DNA of 64,000 nt from QHXM01 sp032160705 (GCA_032160705.1 JAVHVE010000048.1:14777-78776); one strand, 5' to 3'; positions 16,932 through 25,615 are shown, counted from the stretch's first letter. Notes: generated by a model not told the origin, from the letters alone. A program made the numbers and translations.

Positions 16932-18215
16932 TTCTTCATAATAAATCTTTCCGCGCAGCGATTCAGGCAGGCAGGCCATTTCCTCTTTCGCTCGCCGGTC
17001 TCTGTGGACGTAGCGATAGCCGCTGCCGTAGCCGACGCGCTTCATCAGCGGCGTGATGGCGTTACGCAAGTGCAGCGGGACGGGTTCGCGCGCCGTCTCG
17101 CCTGCGTCTTCCGCTGCCGCCATGTATGCGCGTTTGACGGCATTCGACTTCGGCGCGTTCGCCAGATAAATCGTCGCCTGCGAAAGCGGGTACAGGGCTT
17201 CGGGCAGGCCGATCAGCCTTGTGATGTCGGCTGCCGCCGCCGCCTGCACCATCGCCTGCGGGTCTGCGAGGCCGATGTCTTCGGAGGCGAGAATGCAGAG
17301 ACGACGAGCGATAAAGACTGGATCAGCCCCGCCTTCGATGAGGCGTGCGAGCCAGTAGAGCGCGGCGTTCGTGTCGGAGTTACGCAAAGACTTGATGAGC
17401 GCCGAAGCGAGATTGTAATGCTCCTCGCCGCCTTTGTCATAAGCGTAGTGCGCGCGTCCCAGAGCTTCAATGACCGTTTCGAGCGTGACGCGCCGCACGC
17501 CATCCTCGTCCGCTTCCGTGGATTCGATGGCCGCTTCGAGCGCGGCCAGAGCCACCCGCGCGTCCCCATGAGCCGAATGAGCCAGACGAGTAATCGCCTC
17601 GTCTGAAACTTCCGGCTGAAGCGCAGCCATCCCGCGCACATCGTCCTCAAGAGCACGGCGCAGGATCGTCTCCACATCGGTATCCGTCAGAGGGTTAAGG
17701 ATGAGAACGCGTGTGCGCGAGAGCAGCGCGCCCGTTACTTCAAACGAAGGATTCTCGGTCGTCGCCCCGATGAGCGTGACAGTTCCATCTTCGACCGCAG
17801 GCAGGAGCGCATCCTGCTGCGCTTTGTTGAAACGATGAATCTCGTCTATGAAAAGCACGGTCCGCACCCCGTGCTTTCTGTTCTCGCGCGCCTCAGCAAT
17901 CGCCGCGCGAGCTTCCTTGACGCCGGAGAAGACGGCAGAGAGCGCGACGAACTCTGCTCCGCTCTTTTCAGCGAGCAACCTTCCAAGAGTCGTCTTGCCT
18001 GTGCCGGGCGCGCCCCACAGGATGAGAGACGGCAAAGCGCCCGCGCCTTCGATCAGACGACGCAGGACGCGCCCTTCACCGACCAGATGCTGCTGCCCGA
18101 CAAACTCTGCCAGCGAGCGCGGGCGCATCCTCTCGGCCAGCGGCGCGCTTAAAGTGTCCGGCTCAATGGCCTGTTCGGTTTCAGTGAAAAGATTCTGAGG
18201 TAAGCGACGCGGCAT
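16878..18215 (-). CDS. rarA: Replication-associated recombination protein RarA/MgsA
   Basis: AAA+ ATPase of the clamp-loader clade that acts at stalled replication forks. The N-terminus carries PLAERMRPRSLAEFVGQQHL. Walker A is WGAPGTGKTT, Walker B is LFIDEIHRFNKAQQDALLPA, and sensor I is GATTENPSF. The C-terminal tetramerisation region has YDKGGEEHYNLASALIKSLR and GGADPVFIARRL, then KRAYMAAAEDA and the YGSGYRYVH stretch. The final ~17 residues (QETGEKQETEVRRQKSE) come from the hairpin element and are not family sequence. Total length is 445. Confidence 0.95.
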   Translation of the reverse strand: MPRRLPQNLFTETEQAIEPDTLSAPLAERMRPRSLAEFVGQQHLVGEGRVLRRLIEGAGALPSLILWGAPGTGKTTLGRLLAEKSGAEFVALSAVFSGVKEARAAIAEARENRKHGVRTVLFIDEIHRFNKAQQDALLPAVEDGTVTLIGATTENPSFEVTGALLSRTRVLILNPLTDTDVETILRRALEDDVRGMAALQPEVSDEAITRLAHSAHGDARVALAALEAAIESTEADEDGVRRVTLETVIEALGRAHYAYDKGGEEHYNLASALIKSLRNSDTNAALYWLARLIEGGADPVFIARRLCILASEDIGLADPQAMVQAAAAADITRLIGLPEALYPLSQATIYLANAPKSNAVKRAYMAAAEDAGETAREPVPLHLRNAITPLMKRVGYGSGYRYVHRDRRAKEEMACLPESLRGKIYYEEQETGEKQETEVRRQKSE

Positions 18216-18360
18216 AGCTAAACTTTCTCAAAACTTTTGCCCGGCAATTTCCCGCACGAGCAAATGATTCCTGCAACCGAGACGGGATATTTAAGGGGGA
18301 TTCCTCAAGAGAAAGCTTAGCACAAACTTTTGTGATGAGGGACGCCGGAAGCGTGATAAA

Positions 18361-18486
18361 ATGACAAAAATGTTCGATGGAACGTCCGCTGCAACTTCTT
18401 CGTATAATGGGTCAAGCGTGCCACCGGAAGATGAAAATCAACTTGAAAGCGCGCTCGAAAAAGTTCAGGAACATTTAGAGGTGTGA
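18361..18486 (+). CDS. Possible 41-residue small ORF
   Basis: ATG 18361 to TGA 18486 encodes MTKMFDGTSAATSSYNGSSV and then an acidic amphipathic helix-like end (EDENQLESALEKVQEHLEV). The TGA overlaps the alternative GTG start (18483) of the next small membrane protein, a layout that suggests translational coupling. CGGAAG lies upstream as a weak Shine-Dalgarno sequence. Against it: very short length, no known family, and a TATAAT (18403-18408) inside it that could be a -10 for the next gene. Confidence 0.35.
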   Translation: MTKMFDGTSAATSSYNGSSVPPEDENQLESALEKVQEHLEV

Positions 18487-18488
18487 AA

Positions 18489-18704
18489 ATGAAAAACGCG
18501 AAAGACACGGTGAGAGTGGTCGGAATCGTGATGCTCTGCCTGTTCGTGCTGGTCGTCGGCGTGCCGCTCGTGTTGGCCGCCGCCGGGATTACGCTCAGCA
18601 TTCTCGGCTTCGTTACTGCTTTAGCCATCGGCCTCATCAAACTGGCCGTCGTGCTCGCCATTGTCTATTTAGTGCTGGTCGGCGTCCGCGCCCTGCTTCG
18701 TTGA
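18489..18704 (+). CDS. Small two-helix membrane protein
   Basis: Protein of 71 residues (ATG 18489; GTG 18483 would add two). Two hydrophobic segments are visible (VGIVMLCLFVLVVGVPLVLA and a long stretch to VVLAIVYLVLVGVRALL), so it is an inner-membrane protein with almost no soluble part. No family is recognised. It is preceded by a possible tiny ORF and followed by two terminator-like hairpins shared with convergent genes. Confidence 0.7.
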   Translation: MKNAKDTVRVVGIVMLCLFVLVVGVPLVLAAAGITLSILGFVTALAIGLIKLAVVLAIVYLVLVGVRALLR

Positions 18705-18729
18705 TAACTATCTAACCAAACAGCCCCGA

Positions 18730-18752
18730 GGGCGAATTCTCGCTCGCCCTTT
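18730..18752 (+). terminator. Weak terminator-like hairpin
   Basis: GGGCGA (18730-18735) pairs with TCGCCC (18744-18749), followed by TTT. It lies just after the small membrane gene. Confidence 0.35.
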
Positions 18753-18787
18753 GCCTTCTACTTTTAACACGCCACAAATGAAGCGAC

Positions 18788-18836
18788 AGCGCAGCACCAG
18801 CCGCTTGGATGGGAAAGCGGCTTTTTCGGCTGCGCT
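18788..18836. terminator. Two-stage terminator between convergent genes
   Basis: The outer stem is AGCGCAGC (18788-18795) with GCTGCGCT (18829-18836). The inner stem is AGCCGCTT (18799-18806) with AAGCGGCT (18815-18822), followed by TTTT. It ends 39 bases before the stop of the minus-strand gene, so it may serve the plus strand mainly. Confidence 0.65.
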
Positions 18837-18875
18837 GATTTCAGGCTTTCTCTAAATTTCGGACTCTGCCAATTC

Positions 18876-19382
18876 TCATCCGCGCCGGGAAGCGCGGCGC
18901 GTCAGCTTGCGCCGCGCGCGCCGCTGGCTCTTCTTTGGCTTGACTGTCGGACTGTCGGAGATGACCGCTGGCGTCGGGTTGTATGAATCGGGCAGTGCGC
19001 TCTGGCGATACGCTGCGGCCTCTGCGGTGGCAATGGACGTTTCCAGATGGAGACGACTCTGAGCCAGTTGATCTAACTGCGCCTGGACAGTTGCCCTTTG
19101 GCTCTCAAGCTGGCGGCGGCGCTGCTCGCGTAGCTCTTCGGGGCGCGTTGAACCGTTGAGGGCGAAAAACCTCTCGATATTCTCAGGCCGCATGTCTTCC
19201 TCTATCTGCCTGACACGCGCCTGAAGCTCCTCCTCTTTCTTTTGCACGTCGCTTAACTGAGAACGCAGGTTCTCAACCGAAGGGTTTTGAGCGACGGCTA
19301 CCGTCAGAGATGAGAGTACCAGCATGATGAGCAGAGCAGTTCGCCTGAAAAACACTTTATTACTTGCCTCGCTTTCTTTCAT
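18876..19382 (-). CDS. Secreted coiled-coil protein of unknown function
   Basis: 168 residues. An N-terminal signal peptide (RRTALLIMLVLSSLTVAVAQ) is followed by a long predicted coiled coil rich in Glu, Gln, Leu and Arg (about 35-120, e.g. LRSQLSDVQKKEEELQARVR). The C-terminus is very basic (KKSQRRARRKLTRRASRRG). No family is recognised. It is likely periplasmic or surface-associated. It lies 16 bases downstream of the DUF2911 gene on the same strand, so the two are probably co-transcribed. Confidence 0.75.
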   Translation of the reverse strand: MKESEASNKVFFRRTALLIMLVLSSLTVAVAQNPSVENLRSQLSDVQKKEEELQARVRQIEEDMRPENIERFFALNGSTRPEELREQRRRQLESQRATVQAQLDQLAQSRLHLETSIATAEAAAYRQSALPDSYNPTPAVISDSPTVKPKKSQRRARRKLTRRASRRG

Positions 19383-19398
19383 ACTTTGCCGGGCGCGC

Positions 19399-20349
19399 TT
19401 ACTTCTTTGCGGCCTTCAAGTCAGCCAGCATCTTTTCAAAACGGGCGGTGTCAACCTTGTCGGCTTTGCCACGCTGGATAGCCTGCTCGGCAACGGTGAA
19501 AGCTTCATCTTTTCGTCCCGCAGCGAACAGCCAGCGCGCCTTGGCCGAAAGGTTCTGGAAAGTCTCTTTAACCTTAATGGATTGTTCCGCCCACTTCAGC
19601 GCCTCGTCCCATTTGTCGTCATTGGCATACTGGCCTGCCACCTGTAAAGGTATTCTCCACTCCGTAGGGTTGGCGGCAATGGCTGCGTCAACCTTCGCGC
19701 GCATCAGCGCTTCCACGTTCGGGACTTCGACCGTGAAAGGCACGCGCAGCCTTTCCCAGCGCAGCACGACCTGCGCGCTGTTAGGCCCGACGGTCGGAAT
19801 CTCAAAGGCGAGCCATTCCTGATTGTCCACGACCATCTGCGGCGTGGCCTTGACGCGCAGCGTATCCTTCTTCTCGTCGTAATTGAAACTGCCCCACTGC
19901 CCCGCATCGCTATTGAAAATGATCGTCCACTCATCCTTGCCCGGAATGGTGTGCAGGCTGTAAGTTCCGGCAGCGAGTTTCTGTCCCTGAATCAATACGT
20001 CGTCGGTGACAGCGAAGGTCGTCGCTTCATTCGCGCCCGCGCGCCAGACGTGGCCGTAGGGGACGATGGGTGCGCCCGGCACGCGCGAGCCCGCGTCGTC
20101 AAGGGTCGCCGTGCCGGTTGCGCTCGCTGTTGCCGGGGCGTCGCCCCAGATTTTCCGCCCCTTCACGCCGGGGCGACTGTAAGTGATGGTGATGTCCGTG
20201 ACGCCAATGGTCTGCATCACGCTGGCCTTCTGGCTCGGTCGCGGGAGGCGCACTGGCGGTGGGGCTTGCGCCGACACGTCCGGCGCTGCGCACAGGACAA
20301 AGAGCAACAGTGCGAAGGTAAAAGTGTAAACACGTTTCAGGGAAATCAT
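19399..20349 (-). CDS. DUF2911 secreted protein
   Basis: 316 residues starting at ATG 20349 (MISLKRVYTFTFALLLFVLC), with GAGGAGAG upstream; the longer frame is rejected because this start gives a clean signal peptide ending near VSAQ. The DUF2911 region follows (LPRPSQKASVMQTIGVTDIT, YSRPGVKGRKIWG, VPYGHVWRAGANEATTF, AGTYSLHTIPGKDEWTIIFN). The C-terminal ~110 residues are helical and TPR-like (NDDKWDEALKWAEQSIKVKE). Function is unknown; the family is common in Acidobacteriota and Bacteroidota and is predicted to be periplasmic. Confidence 0.9.
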   Translation of the reverse strand: MISLKRVYTFTFALLLFVLCAAPDVSAQAPPPVRLPRPSQKASVMQTIGVTDITITYSRPGVKGRKIWGDAPATASATGTATLDDAGSRVPGAPIVPYGHVWRAGANEATTFAVTDDVLIQGQKLAAGTYSLHTIPGKDEWTIIFNSDAGQWGSFNYDEKKDTLRVKATPQMVVDNQEWLAFEIPTVGPNSAQVVLRWERLRVPFTVEVPNVEALMRAKVDAAIAANPTEWRIPLQVAGQYANDDKWDEALKWAEQSIKVKETFQNLSAKARWLFAAGRKDEAFTVAEQAIQRGKADKVDTARFEKMLADLKAAKK

Positions 20350-20503
20350 TTGTCTCTCTCCTCGTAATTCTTCAGATAGCTTGATGGCCGGGTGTACAGC
20401 AAGCGACTTGTTCACAAAGCGCGTCAGCCAGCGCGCCAAGTAATCAGTTTCCAATTTGTCTCGCGCTTGCTTGCAGCTCGGCTCTCCTATCTTGCGCTGT
20501 TAC

Positions 20504-20935
20504 TTATCTTTTACTGCCTTTCTTCTTTGTCGAAGACTTCTTGGTATTTTTAGCGGAGCGGGCAGTGGCTCTTGTCGCTGAGGCGGCTGCTTTGCTTGTC
20601 TTGCGGGTAACTTTACTGGCGGCCTTCGCGGTTCTGGTGGTGATCTTGTTGGCGGCTTCCGCTTGCTTTCTGATTAACCGTTTATTCTCGCGTGCGCCCT
20701 TCTTGATTGTCTTCTGCACTGACGGTGTGCCGGTCTTTCTGCCGCCCCTGCGACCGCCGGGCACTACAGCCTTAACAATGGGGTCAGCCATGTTGGACAT
20801 GACATCTACGGCGCTTCCGGCCACATTGGACGCTTGATTCATCACTTCGCCCGCGACCTGTGTGGTCTGGTCAAGCGCTTCTCTGCCTGCTTCCATCGCG
20901 GCATTCAATGGATTGCTTCCTCGTTTCCTGGCCAT
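20504..20935 (-). CDS. Small Lys/Ala-rich histone H1-like protein
   Basis: 143 residues. An N-terminal amphipathic part (NAAMEAGREALDQTTQVAGE, then VMNQASNVAGSAVDVM) is followed by a strongly basic Lys/Ala/Thr/Ser-rich tail from about 60 (RRGGRKTGTPSVQKTIKKGA, TRTAKAASKVTRKTSKAAAS). The tail resembles histone H1-like or AlgP-type DNA-binding tails. AAGGGAG precedes ATG 20935. A nucleoid or RNA-binding role is inferred from composition only. Confidence 0.7.
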   Translation of the reverse strand: MARKRGSNPLNAAMEAGREALDQTTQVAGEVMNQASNVAGSAVDVMSNMADPIVKAVVPGGRRGGRKTGTPSVQKTIKKGARENKRLIRKQAEAANKITTRTAKAASKVTRKTSKAAASATRATARSAKNTKKSSTKKKGSKR

Positions 20936-21287
20936 CTTGTTTTCTCCCTTTGTTGATTAAGTGATAGTGCTTGTCCACAATGATAGCTACTGATAAAACA
21001 ATAGGGAAGCGCTGCCGGGAATAATATGAACTCGGCCTCGATAGCATGTGAATGGTGAAGGCGGCTAAATCATCCTTCCCAATAAATCTATTTCCGCTTT
21101 ATTCGCTTTGTGGTAGACTTCCCGTCTTCTTGGCTGAAGGCCGCACCGTCTTGGACGATCATTTTTCTTAATCTGTCGGAAAGCTCGTTATGCCCAGACT
21201 CATAACAGGTTTTCTCTATTTCCCGCAATCTGCTACCACTCCCGACAACTCTCTTGTCGACACTCTTGAGGTTCGAAAGATGAAACT
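20936..21287. other. Intergenic region upstream of the tyrosine kinase gene
   Basis: About 350 bases between divergent genes. I see no convincing ORF, repeat or confident promoter pair. It must hold the promoters of both the histone-like gene and the kinase gene. Confidence 0.5.
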
Positions 21288-23648
21288 ATGCCACAAGATC
21301 AGCGCCTAACGCACTCTTCCAATGAGTTAGATACTTCCTTCTCTGATCTCTCCCCACGCATGCCTGTCGTTGAAAATATCTCTCGCGAGCAGGCCGGGCT
21401 GCGTGAATATCTCGACATTCTTCTCAAGCGCAAATGGCTAATCGCCGGGATCGTGGCCATCACCACGCTGTTAGTCGCTCTTTACATGTACCGTCTGCCC
21501 TCCATTTATGAGGCGCAGACGACGATTCGGATTGAGCCGAAAAACGAAAGTTTCCTGCGCTCGAAAGACATCGTTATCAACACCGGCAGCGATCCCGCGT
21601 ACAGGCAGACTCAACTCCGGCTGCTGGAGAATCCGCAGCTCATGCGTCAATTAGTCCTGACGCTCGATCTTCTGCACCACCCGGAGTTTCGCGGTCAAAC
21701 ATCTTCGAGCGAGGCGGCAGCGAATGTGCTTCCGGGCACAGTGGCAAATGCTGAAAACCTGACGGCAACGGAGCGAGCCCAGCTTGCGCCTTATGTCAAT
21801 ACTTTGCTGGCCAACCTGTGGTTCGAGCCAATCGCCGGGACGAATCTGGTCAATATACGATTCCGGCACACCGATCCTGCTACGGCCATGAAGGTCACGG
21901 ATACGTTGGCGCAATTATTTATCGAGAGCGACACCAACCAGGAGACGCTCGGCGCGAAAAATACAGCGACTCAGCTTGCCCGGCAACTCGCAGACCTGCA
22001 AGTTGGTATTAAGAAGCAGGAAGACGAACGGATTGATTACATTAAGAACCATCAACTACCGCTCGGTGAAGGGAAGGGACAAAATCTGACTGCCGAACGA
22101 TTGGGCACTCTGAGCAGCGATTTGCTGGCCGCAGAGAAAGAACGTGGAAACTTGCAGGCGGCTTACGAAGCCGCCCGGCGGGCTAAGAATCCCTGGGCTA
22201 TTCCACAGATACAGGAGAACAAAGATGTCCAGGAATTGCGCGTGCAGATCAGGGCGCTGGAACGCAAACGCGTCGCGCTGCTCACAAGGTATACGCCCGC
22301 GTGGCCGGATGTGGTGCAGGTTGAAGAAGAGCTTAAACGGCTCAAACAGGATTTAGAGCAGTCGCCGCAAGAGGTCATCACAGCCATGCAGATGCGCTAC
22401 GAGACGGCGCTGGCGCGCGAGCAGGAATTGAGACAAACCTACCTCAAAGAGCATGGCACAGCCAACCAGCAAAGCCTGGCCGGAATCGCGCTAAGCGATT
22501 TCAATCAAAAGCTTGAGACTGATAAGCAACTCTTCAATACGCTTTTCCAGCACCAGAAAGAGCTGGAAATCAATTCGAGCGGCAGATCAGATAACGTTAG
22601 TATAGAGACTCCCAGCGAGTTGCCGCTGACGCCTGTTGGGCCGGCGCGGGTGAGGAATATCTTCTTCTCATTTCTGCTCTCTATGGTTGCAGGCATCGGA
22701 CTCTCCATCCTGCTTCACAAATTCGACGGCGCAGTTGAGTCGGCAGACGAAGTGACTCTCCACACGCAGTTGCCGATCCTGGCCGTAGTTCCAGCGACAC
22801 GCAAACGGTTCTTGTCTTTGAAAAGGAAGGATGCGGCCAATCCTGGCAGCGACTTCACACCTCTCGCTTTGATTGACGATGGCCGCTCTCCGGTCTCGGA
22901 AGCCTATCGTCACCTTCGCACTGCGCTCCTCAAGTCATCAAACATCCGCGCCCCGAAGAGCATCCTGGTGACTTCGGGGATGCCTTTGGAGGGTAAGACG
23001 ACGACCGCCGTGAATGCGGCGACCATCTTTGCTCTGACCGGCAAGGAAGTGCTGTTAATAGACTGCGATCTGAGACGACCGCGTGTTCAGTCGCATTTCG
23101 GCTTCTCGGAATCGCCGGGCCTGACCGATTGCCTAGTAGGGAATGCGGATGTCCATGCCGCGCTGCGCACTTACAGCAAATTGCCAAACCTCAAAATCAT
23201 AACCGCCGGGCACGTGCCTTCAAATCCGGCGGAGTTGCTTGGCTCGGATGAAATGCGCAGGTTGTTGAAGACGATGGGGCAGCGCTTTGACCACATCATC
23301 ATTGATTCACCGCCCGCCATCTCTTTCACCGATGCCGCTATTCTCTCAACGCTGGTTGACGGCGTGCTGATCGTGGTGCGGGAGAACAAGAGTTCTCGGA
23401 GAATGGTGAGCCGTGTCAAGCAACAGCTCTTAGACCTGGGAGCGAATATCTATGGCATCATCCTCAATGATGCGAAGACGAATCATTCTGAGTACTATTA
23501 CGACGGCTACTATGCGAGCAACTATCGAACTTTAGAGATAGTCGAAACGCACACCGTCGAGCACACAGTCCAAACAAACGCCTGGGTCAGCATCGAGTCG
23601 TCCGAGATCGAGCAGGCATTTAAGAAGTTTCGTCATGAAGCAAATTAG
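21288..23648 (+). CDS. Wzc-like polysaccharide co-polymerase / bacterial tyrosine autokinase
   Basis: Inner-membrane chain-length regulator with a cytoplasmic BY-kinase domain, used in exopolysaccharide or capsule export. The N-terminal Wzz part has a first transmembrane helix at about 50-68 (KWLIAGIVAITTLLVALYMY). A large periplasmic coiled coil (about 230-440) follows, then a Pro-rich motif LPLTPVGPARVR and a second transmembrane helix at about 455-475. The kinase part has Walker A GMPLEGKTTT (about 565), Walker A' LLIDCDLRRPR and Walker B IIIDSPP. The autophosphorylated tyrosine cluster EYYYDGYYASNY lies near 735, and an unusual ~45-residue tail follows it. Total 786 residues. The PqqD-knottin gene follows after 85 bases. 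No glycosyltransferase or Wza/Wzx/Wzy neighbours are in the window. Confidence 0.93.
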   Translation: MPQDQRLTHSSNELDTSFSDLSPRMPVVENISREQAGLREYLDILLKRKWLIAGIVAITTLLVALYMYRLPSIYEAQTTIRIEPKNESFLRSKDIVINTGSDPAYRQTQLRLLENPQLMRQLVLTLDLLHHPEFRGQTSSSEAAANVLPGTVANAENLTATERAQLAPYVNTLLANLWFEPIAGTNLVNIRFRHTDPATAMKVTDTLAQLFIESDTNQETLGAKNTATQLARQLADLQVGIKKQEDERIDYIKNHQLPLGEGKGQNLTAERLGTLSSDLLAAEKERGNLQAAYEAARRAKNPWAIPQIQENKDVQELRVQIRALERKRVALLTRYTPAWPDVVQVEEELKRLKQDLEQSPQEVITAMQMRYETALAREQELRQTYLKEHGTANQQSLAGIALSDFNQKLETDKQLFNTLFQHQKELEINSSGRSDNVSIETPSELPLTPVGPARVRNIFFSFLLSMVAGIGLSILLHKFDGAVESADEVTLHTQLPILAVVPATRKRFLSLKRKDAANPGSDFTPLALIDDGRSPVSEAYRHLRTALLKSSNIRAPKSILVTSGMPLEGKTTTAVNAATIFALTGKEVLLIDCDLRRPRVQSHFGFSESPGLTDCLVGNADVHAALRTYSKLPNLKIITAGHVPSNPAELLGSDEMRRLLKTMGQRFDHIIIDSPPAISFTDAAILSTLVDGVLIVVRENKSSRRMVSRVKQQLLDLGANIYGIILNDAKTNHSEYYYDGYYASNYRTLEIVETHTVEHTVQTNAWVSIESSEIEQAFKKFRHEAN

Positions 23649-23733
23649 CGATTGCCTATAGAGCGCGAGAGGCTGTGGACTTGGAATGAGGCGAGAGCGC
23701 AATTCCAGAGCGCGTCTCAAAGAAGCTTAAGGG

Positions 23734-24306
23734 ATGGAAAGAAGAGTTGAAAGTCAGTTGCCGCGCGCGCGTCAGGAACAGTTGGTGGTTCAAGACCTGC
23801 CCGACGAACTGCTCATCTATGATCTGGAGCGACATCGAGCCTACTGCTTGAATCGCACAGCCGCGCTCGTCTGGCAGTCCTGTGATGGGAGACGAACGGT
23901 TGAAGACATAGCGCAAGTCCTTGAAAAGAAGATTGACCACCCGGTCAATGAAAGTCTCATCTGGTTTGCGCTCGACCAGTTGAGCCGGTACTGGTTGCTC
24001 GAAAAACAGGTCGAGCTACCAATCTTCAAAGAGAGAATGACGCGGCGCGAGCTGGCACGCCGCTTAGGGTTAGCGACTGCCGTCTTAGTGCCGTTCATCA
24101 CAGCAATCGTTGCGCCGACGGCTGCTCAGACGGCGACCTGTGGCGCGCTTGGCGCTCCATGCACTACAAACGCACGATGCTGTTCGGGTCTCTGTATCAA
24201 TGGAACGTGCATGTGTCTCGCCAACCAAAGCAATTGCGATCCGAATCAACCTCAGCAGTGCTGCTCGGGGCGCTGCGGGAGCGCCAATAATAAGTGCCTC
24301 CCGTGA
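23734..24306 (+). CDS. PqqD-domain protein with Tat-like helix and two tandem knottin-like Cys modules
   Basis: 190 residues in three parts. Residues ~15-92 resemble the PqqD/RiPP recognition fold (QEQLVVQDLPDELLIYDLER, TAALVWQSCDGRRTVEDIAQ). Residues 102-132 look like a twin-arginine-type signal or membrane anchor (MTRRELARRLG, then a hydrophobic helix ending APTAAQ). Residues 136-188 carry twelve cysteines in two copies of the inhibitor-cystine-knot order: C-x6-C-x5-CC-x3-C-x4-C (136, 143, 149, 150, 154, 159), then after one residue C-x6-C-x7-CC-x3-C-x6-C (161, 168, 176, 177, 181, 188). No modifying radical-SAM gene lies next to it. Function is unknown. The PqqD part would be cytoplasmic and the Cys part exported. 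The kinase gene upstream suggests a cell-surface role. Confidence 0.8.
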   Translation: MERRVESQLPRARQEQLVVQDLPDELLIYDLERHRAYCLNRTAALVWQSCDGRRTVEDIAQVLEKKIDHPVNESLIWFALDQLSRYWLLEKQVELPIFKERMTRRELARRLGLATAVLVPFITAIVAPTAAQTATCGALGAPCTTNARCCSGLCINGTCMCLANQSNCDPNQPQQCCSGRCGSANNKCLP

Positions 24307-24640
24307 ATTTCATGACAAGGGTTCTCACAGAAATTAAGAGCTGCGGGACGGTTGCCTCCTCAAAGGATGCGATGTGAATTCGGATTTATTCATCCCGCCT
24401 TGCGCGAACGTTTCTCAAATCTTCCTTGATTCAAACCTAATGTGCGATATAATCGCAGCCATCTGCCATGGCCTCCTCTTCAGGCCGCGTTGATCAGGCT
24501 TCACACTTACGTTCGACTCTCGAAATCCAACGTATGGCTGGTAGATAGTTAAGCCCAGTGACCAAGCTCGCGGGCGAAATTTGCTGCGCGTTTTTGAGGG
24601 TTGCTTTCTATCAGTATATCTGAGAAAGGAAGGATAAAGA
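24307..24640. other. Intergenic region before the receiver gene
   Basis: About 330 bases with no supported ORF. A promoter candidate at 24426-24453 is annotated separately. The rest shows nothing I can name. Confidence 0.5.
24426..24453 (+). promoter_or_regulatory. Candidate promoter upstream of the receiver gene
   Basis: TTGATT (24426-24431), a 16-base spacer and TATAAT (24448-24453). It lies about 190 bases ahead of the GTG at 24641, leaving a long leader. Confidence 0.45.
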
Positions 24641-25021
24641 GTGAAGCCTTCTATCTTCTACTTCGATGATGAGGTCGTGCATTTAGACATCTTCAGGGAA
24701 ATGTTTGGTGACGAGTATGATGTGTTGGTCGCCTCAACCCTCTCCGAAGCACGTCGAACAATCTCGGAATTCGCCCCCGATATTATCATCAGCGATTGGA
24801 GCATGCCTGAAATCTCCGGCATAGACTTCCTGCGTGAAGCAGCGGCAGTTCATCCGAGCAGCTTCAGGGTTATGGTCACGGGCGCCGGTCAGGTAGGAGA
24901 CGTGGTCAAAGAAATCAGCACCGGCCTGGTTCAACTCTTCATCACAAAGCCCTGGAGTGAAGCGGAGATGCGCCGGGCACTGGAGCGCGCACTACAGATG
25001 CGCTCCCGCAAACAATCCTGA
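24641..25021 (+). CDS. Single-domain response regulator (CheY-like receiver)
   Basis: 126 residues, receiver only. The start is GTG 24641 behind GGAAGGA. The acidic pocket is FDDE (about 8-11), the phosphoacceptor Asp is in IIISDWSMPEISG (about 53), the conserved Thr is in VMVTGAG and the Lys in FITKPWS. There is no output domain, so it would act through protein contacts or phosphorelay. No histidine kinase is nearby. The layout is like the RpfG/HD-GYP-type receivers (SEARRTISEFAPDIIISDWS), but no HD-GYP follows. Confidence 0.9.
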   Translation: MKPSIFYFDDEVVHLDIFREMFGDEYDVLVASTLSEARRTISEFAPDIIISDWSMPEISGIDFLREAAAVHPSSFRVMVTGAGQVGDVVKEISTGLVQLFITKPWSEAEMRRALERALQMRSRKQS

Positions 25022-25153
25022 GCTAATCAGCACAACTGCGGGTGAAAATTATTGACCGCCGGTAAAGATAAACGAGAGGGAGATTGTTGCTGCTGGCCTT
25101 GTTGATGTGCGACGCACTCATTTCTTGCCATCTTGCTGGTTGATGATGGGCTG

Positions 25154-25351
25154 CTATTTAACCTTCTCAAGATTGCTCATGTGGCAAGGATTTATTCTCC
25201 CGTCTGTGAACTTTATCATGACAAGTGCGCCTGACGGGTCTTGATTCTGATTTGCATTCACTCTGACTACCGTCCCCGTCTTGCCTGCGTATGGCCCGGA
25301 GCGGAGGCGAACGGTATCTCCCACGTCAACGATATTATCTTCCGCTATCAC
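25154..25351 (-). CDS. Small KOW-motif protein
   Basis: 65 residues from GTG 25351, with AAAGG upstream. Residues ~10-31 form a KOW-like motif (GDTVRLRSGPYAGKTGTVVR), as in NusG, L24 and related nucleic-acid or ribosome-binding proteins, followed by a short beta-rich end (MIKFTDGRINPCHMSNLEKV). It is too short for NusG. The role is unknown and a ribosome or RNA contact is only suggested by the motif. It is the last of three small genes on this strand. Confidence 0.65.
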   Translation of the reverse strand: MIAEDNIVDVGDTVRLRSGPYAGKTGTVVRVNANQNQDPSGALVMIKFTDGRINPCHMSNLEKVK

Positions 25352-25395
25352 TTTTGCTGCCTTTCTGGGAATCTGCTTGTGTTAATTATTCGTGC

Positions 25396-25584
25396 TCATT
25401 GTTTCATTGCGCCTAACATAAACAATACGGCTCCGAGAGGAAGTGCAACGATGCCTATATAAAACAGGATGCCGCCCCACTGAACATTGACAGGAGCCGG
25501 CCCACGCAGCGTCAGCAGCATGTAGATAATGAGACAAACGATCCCCCCGGCCATGATTGATCTACCCATGCCTCTCGTTTTCAT
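25396..25584 (-). CDS. Small two-helix membrane protein
   Basis: 62 residues. Two hydrophobic helices (IMAGGIVCLIIYMLLTLRG and GGILFYIGIVALPLGAVLFM) are separated by a short loop, preceded by a basic N-terminus (MKTRGMGRSI), so the N-terminus is probably cytoplasmic. A GAAGG precedes the ATG at 25584. No family is recognised. It lies between two other small genes of the same strand. Confidence 0.6.
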   Translation of the reverse strand: MKTRGMGRSIMAGGIVCLIIYMLLTLRGPAPVNVQWGGILFYIGIVALPLGAVLFMLGAMKQ

Positions 25585-25615
25585 CCTTCTACATCCTTCA
25601 CGCGATTACTACTGT

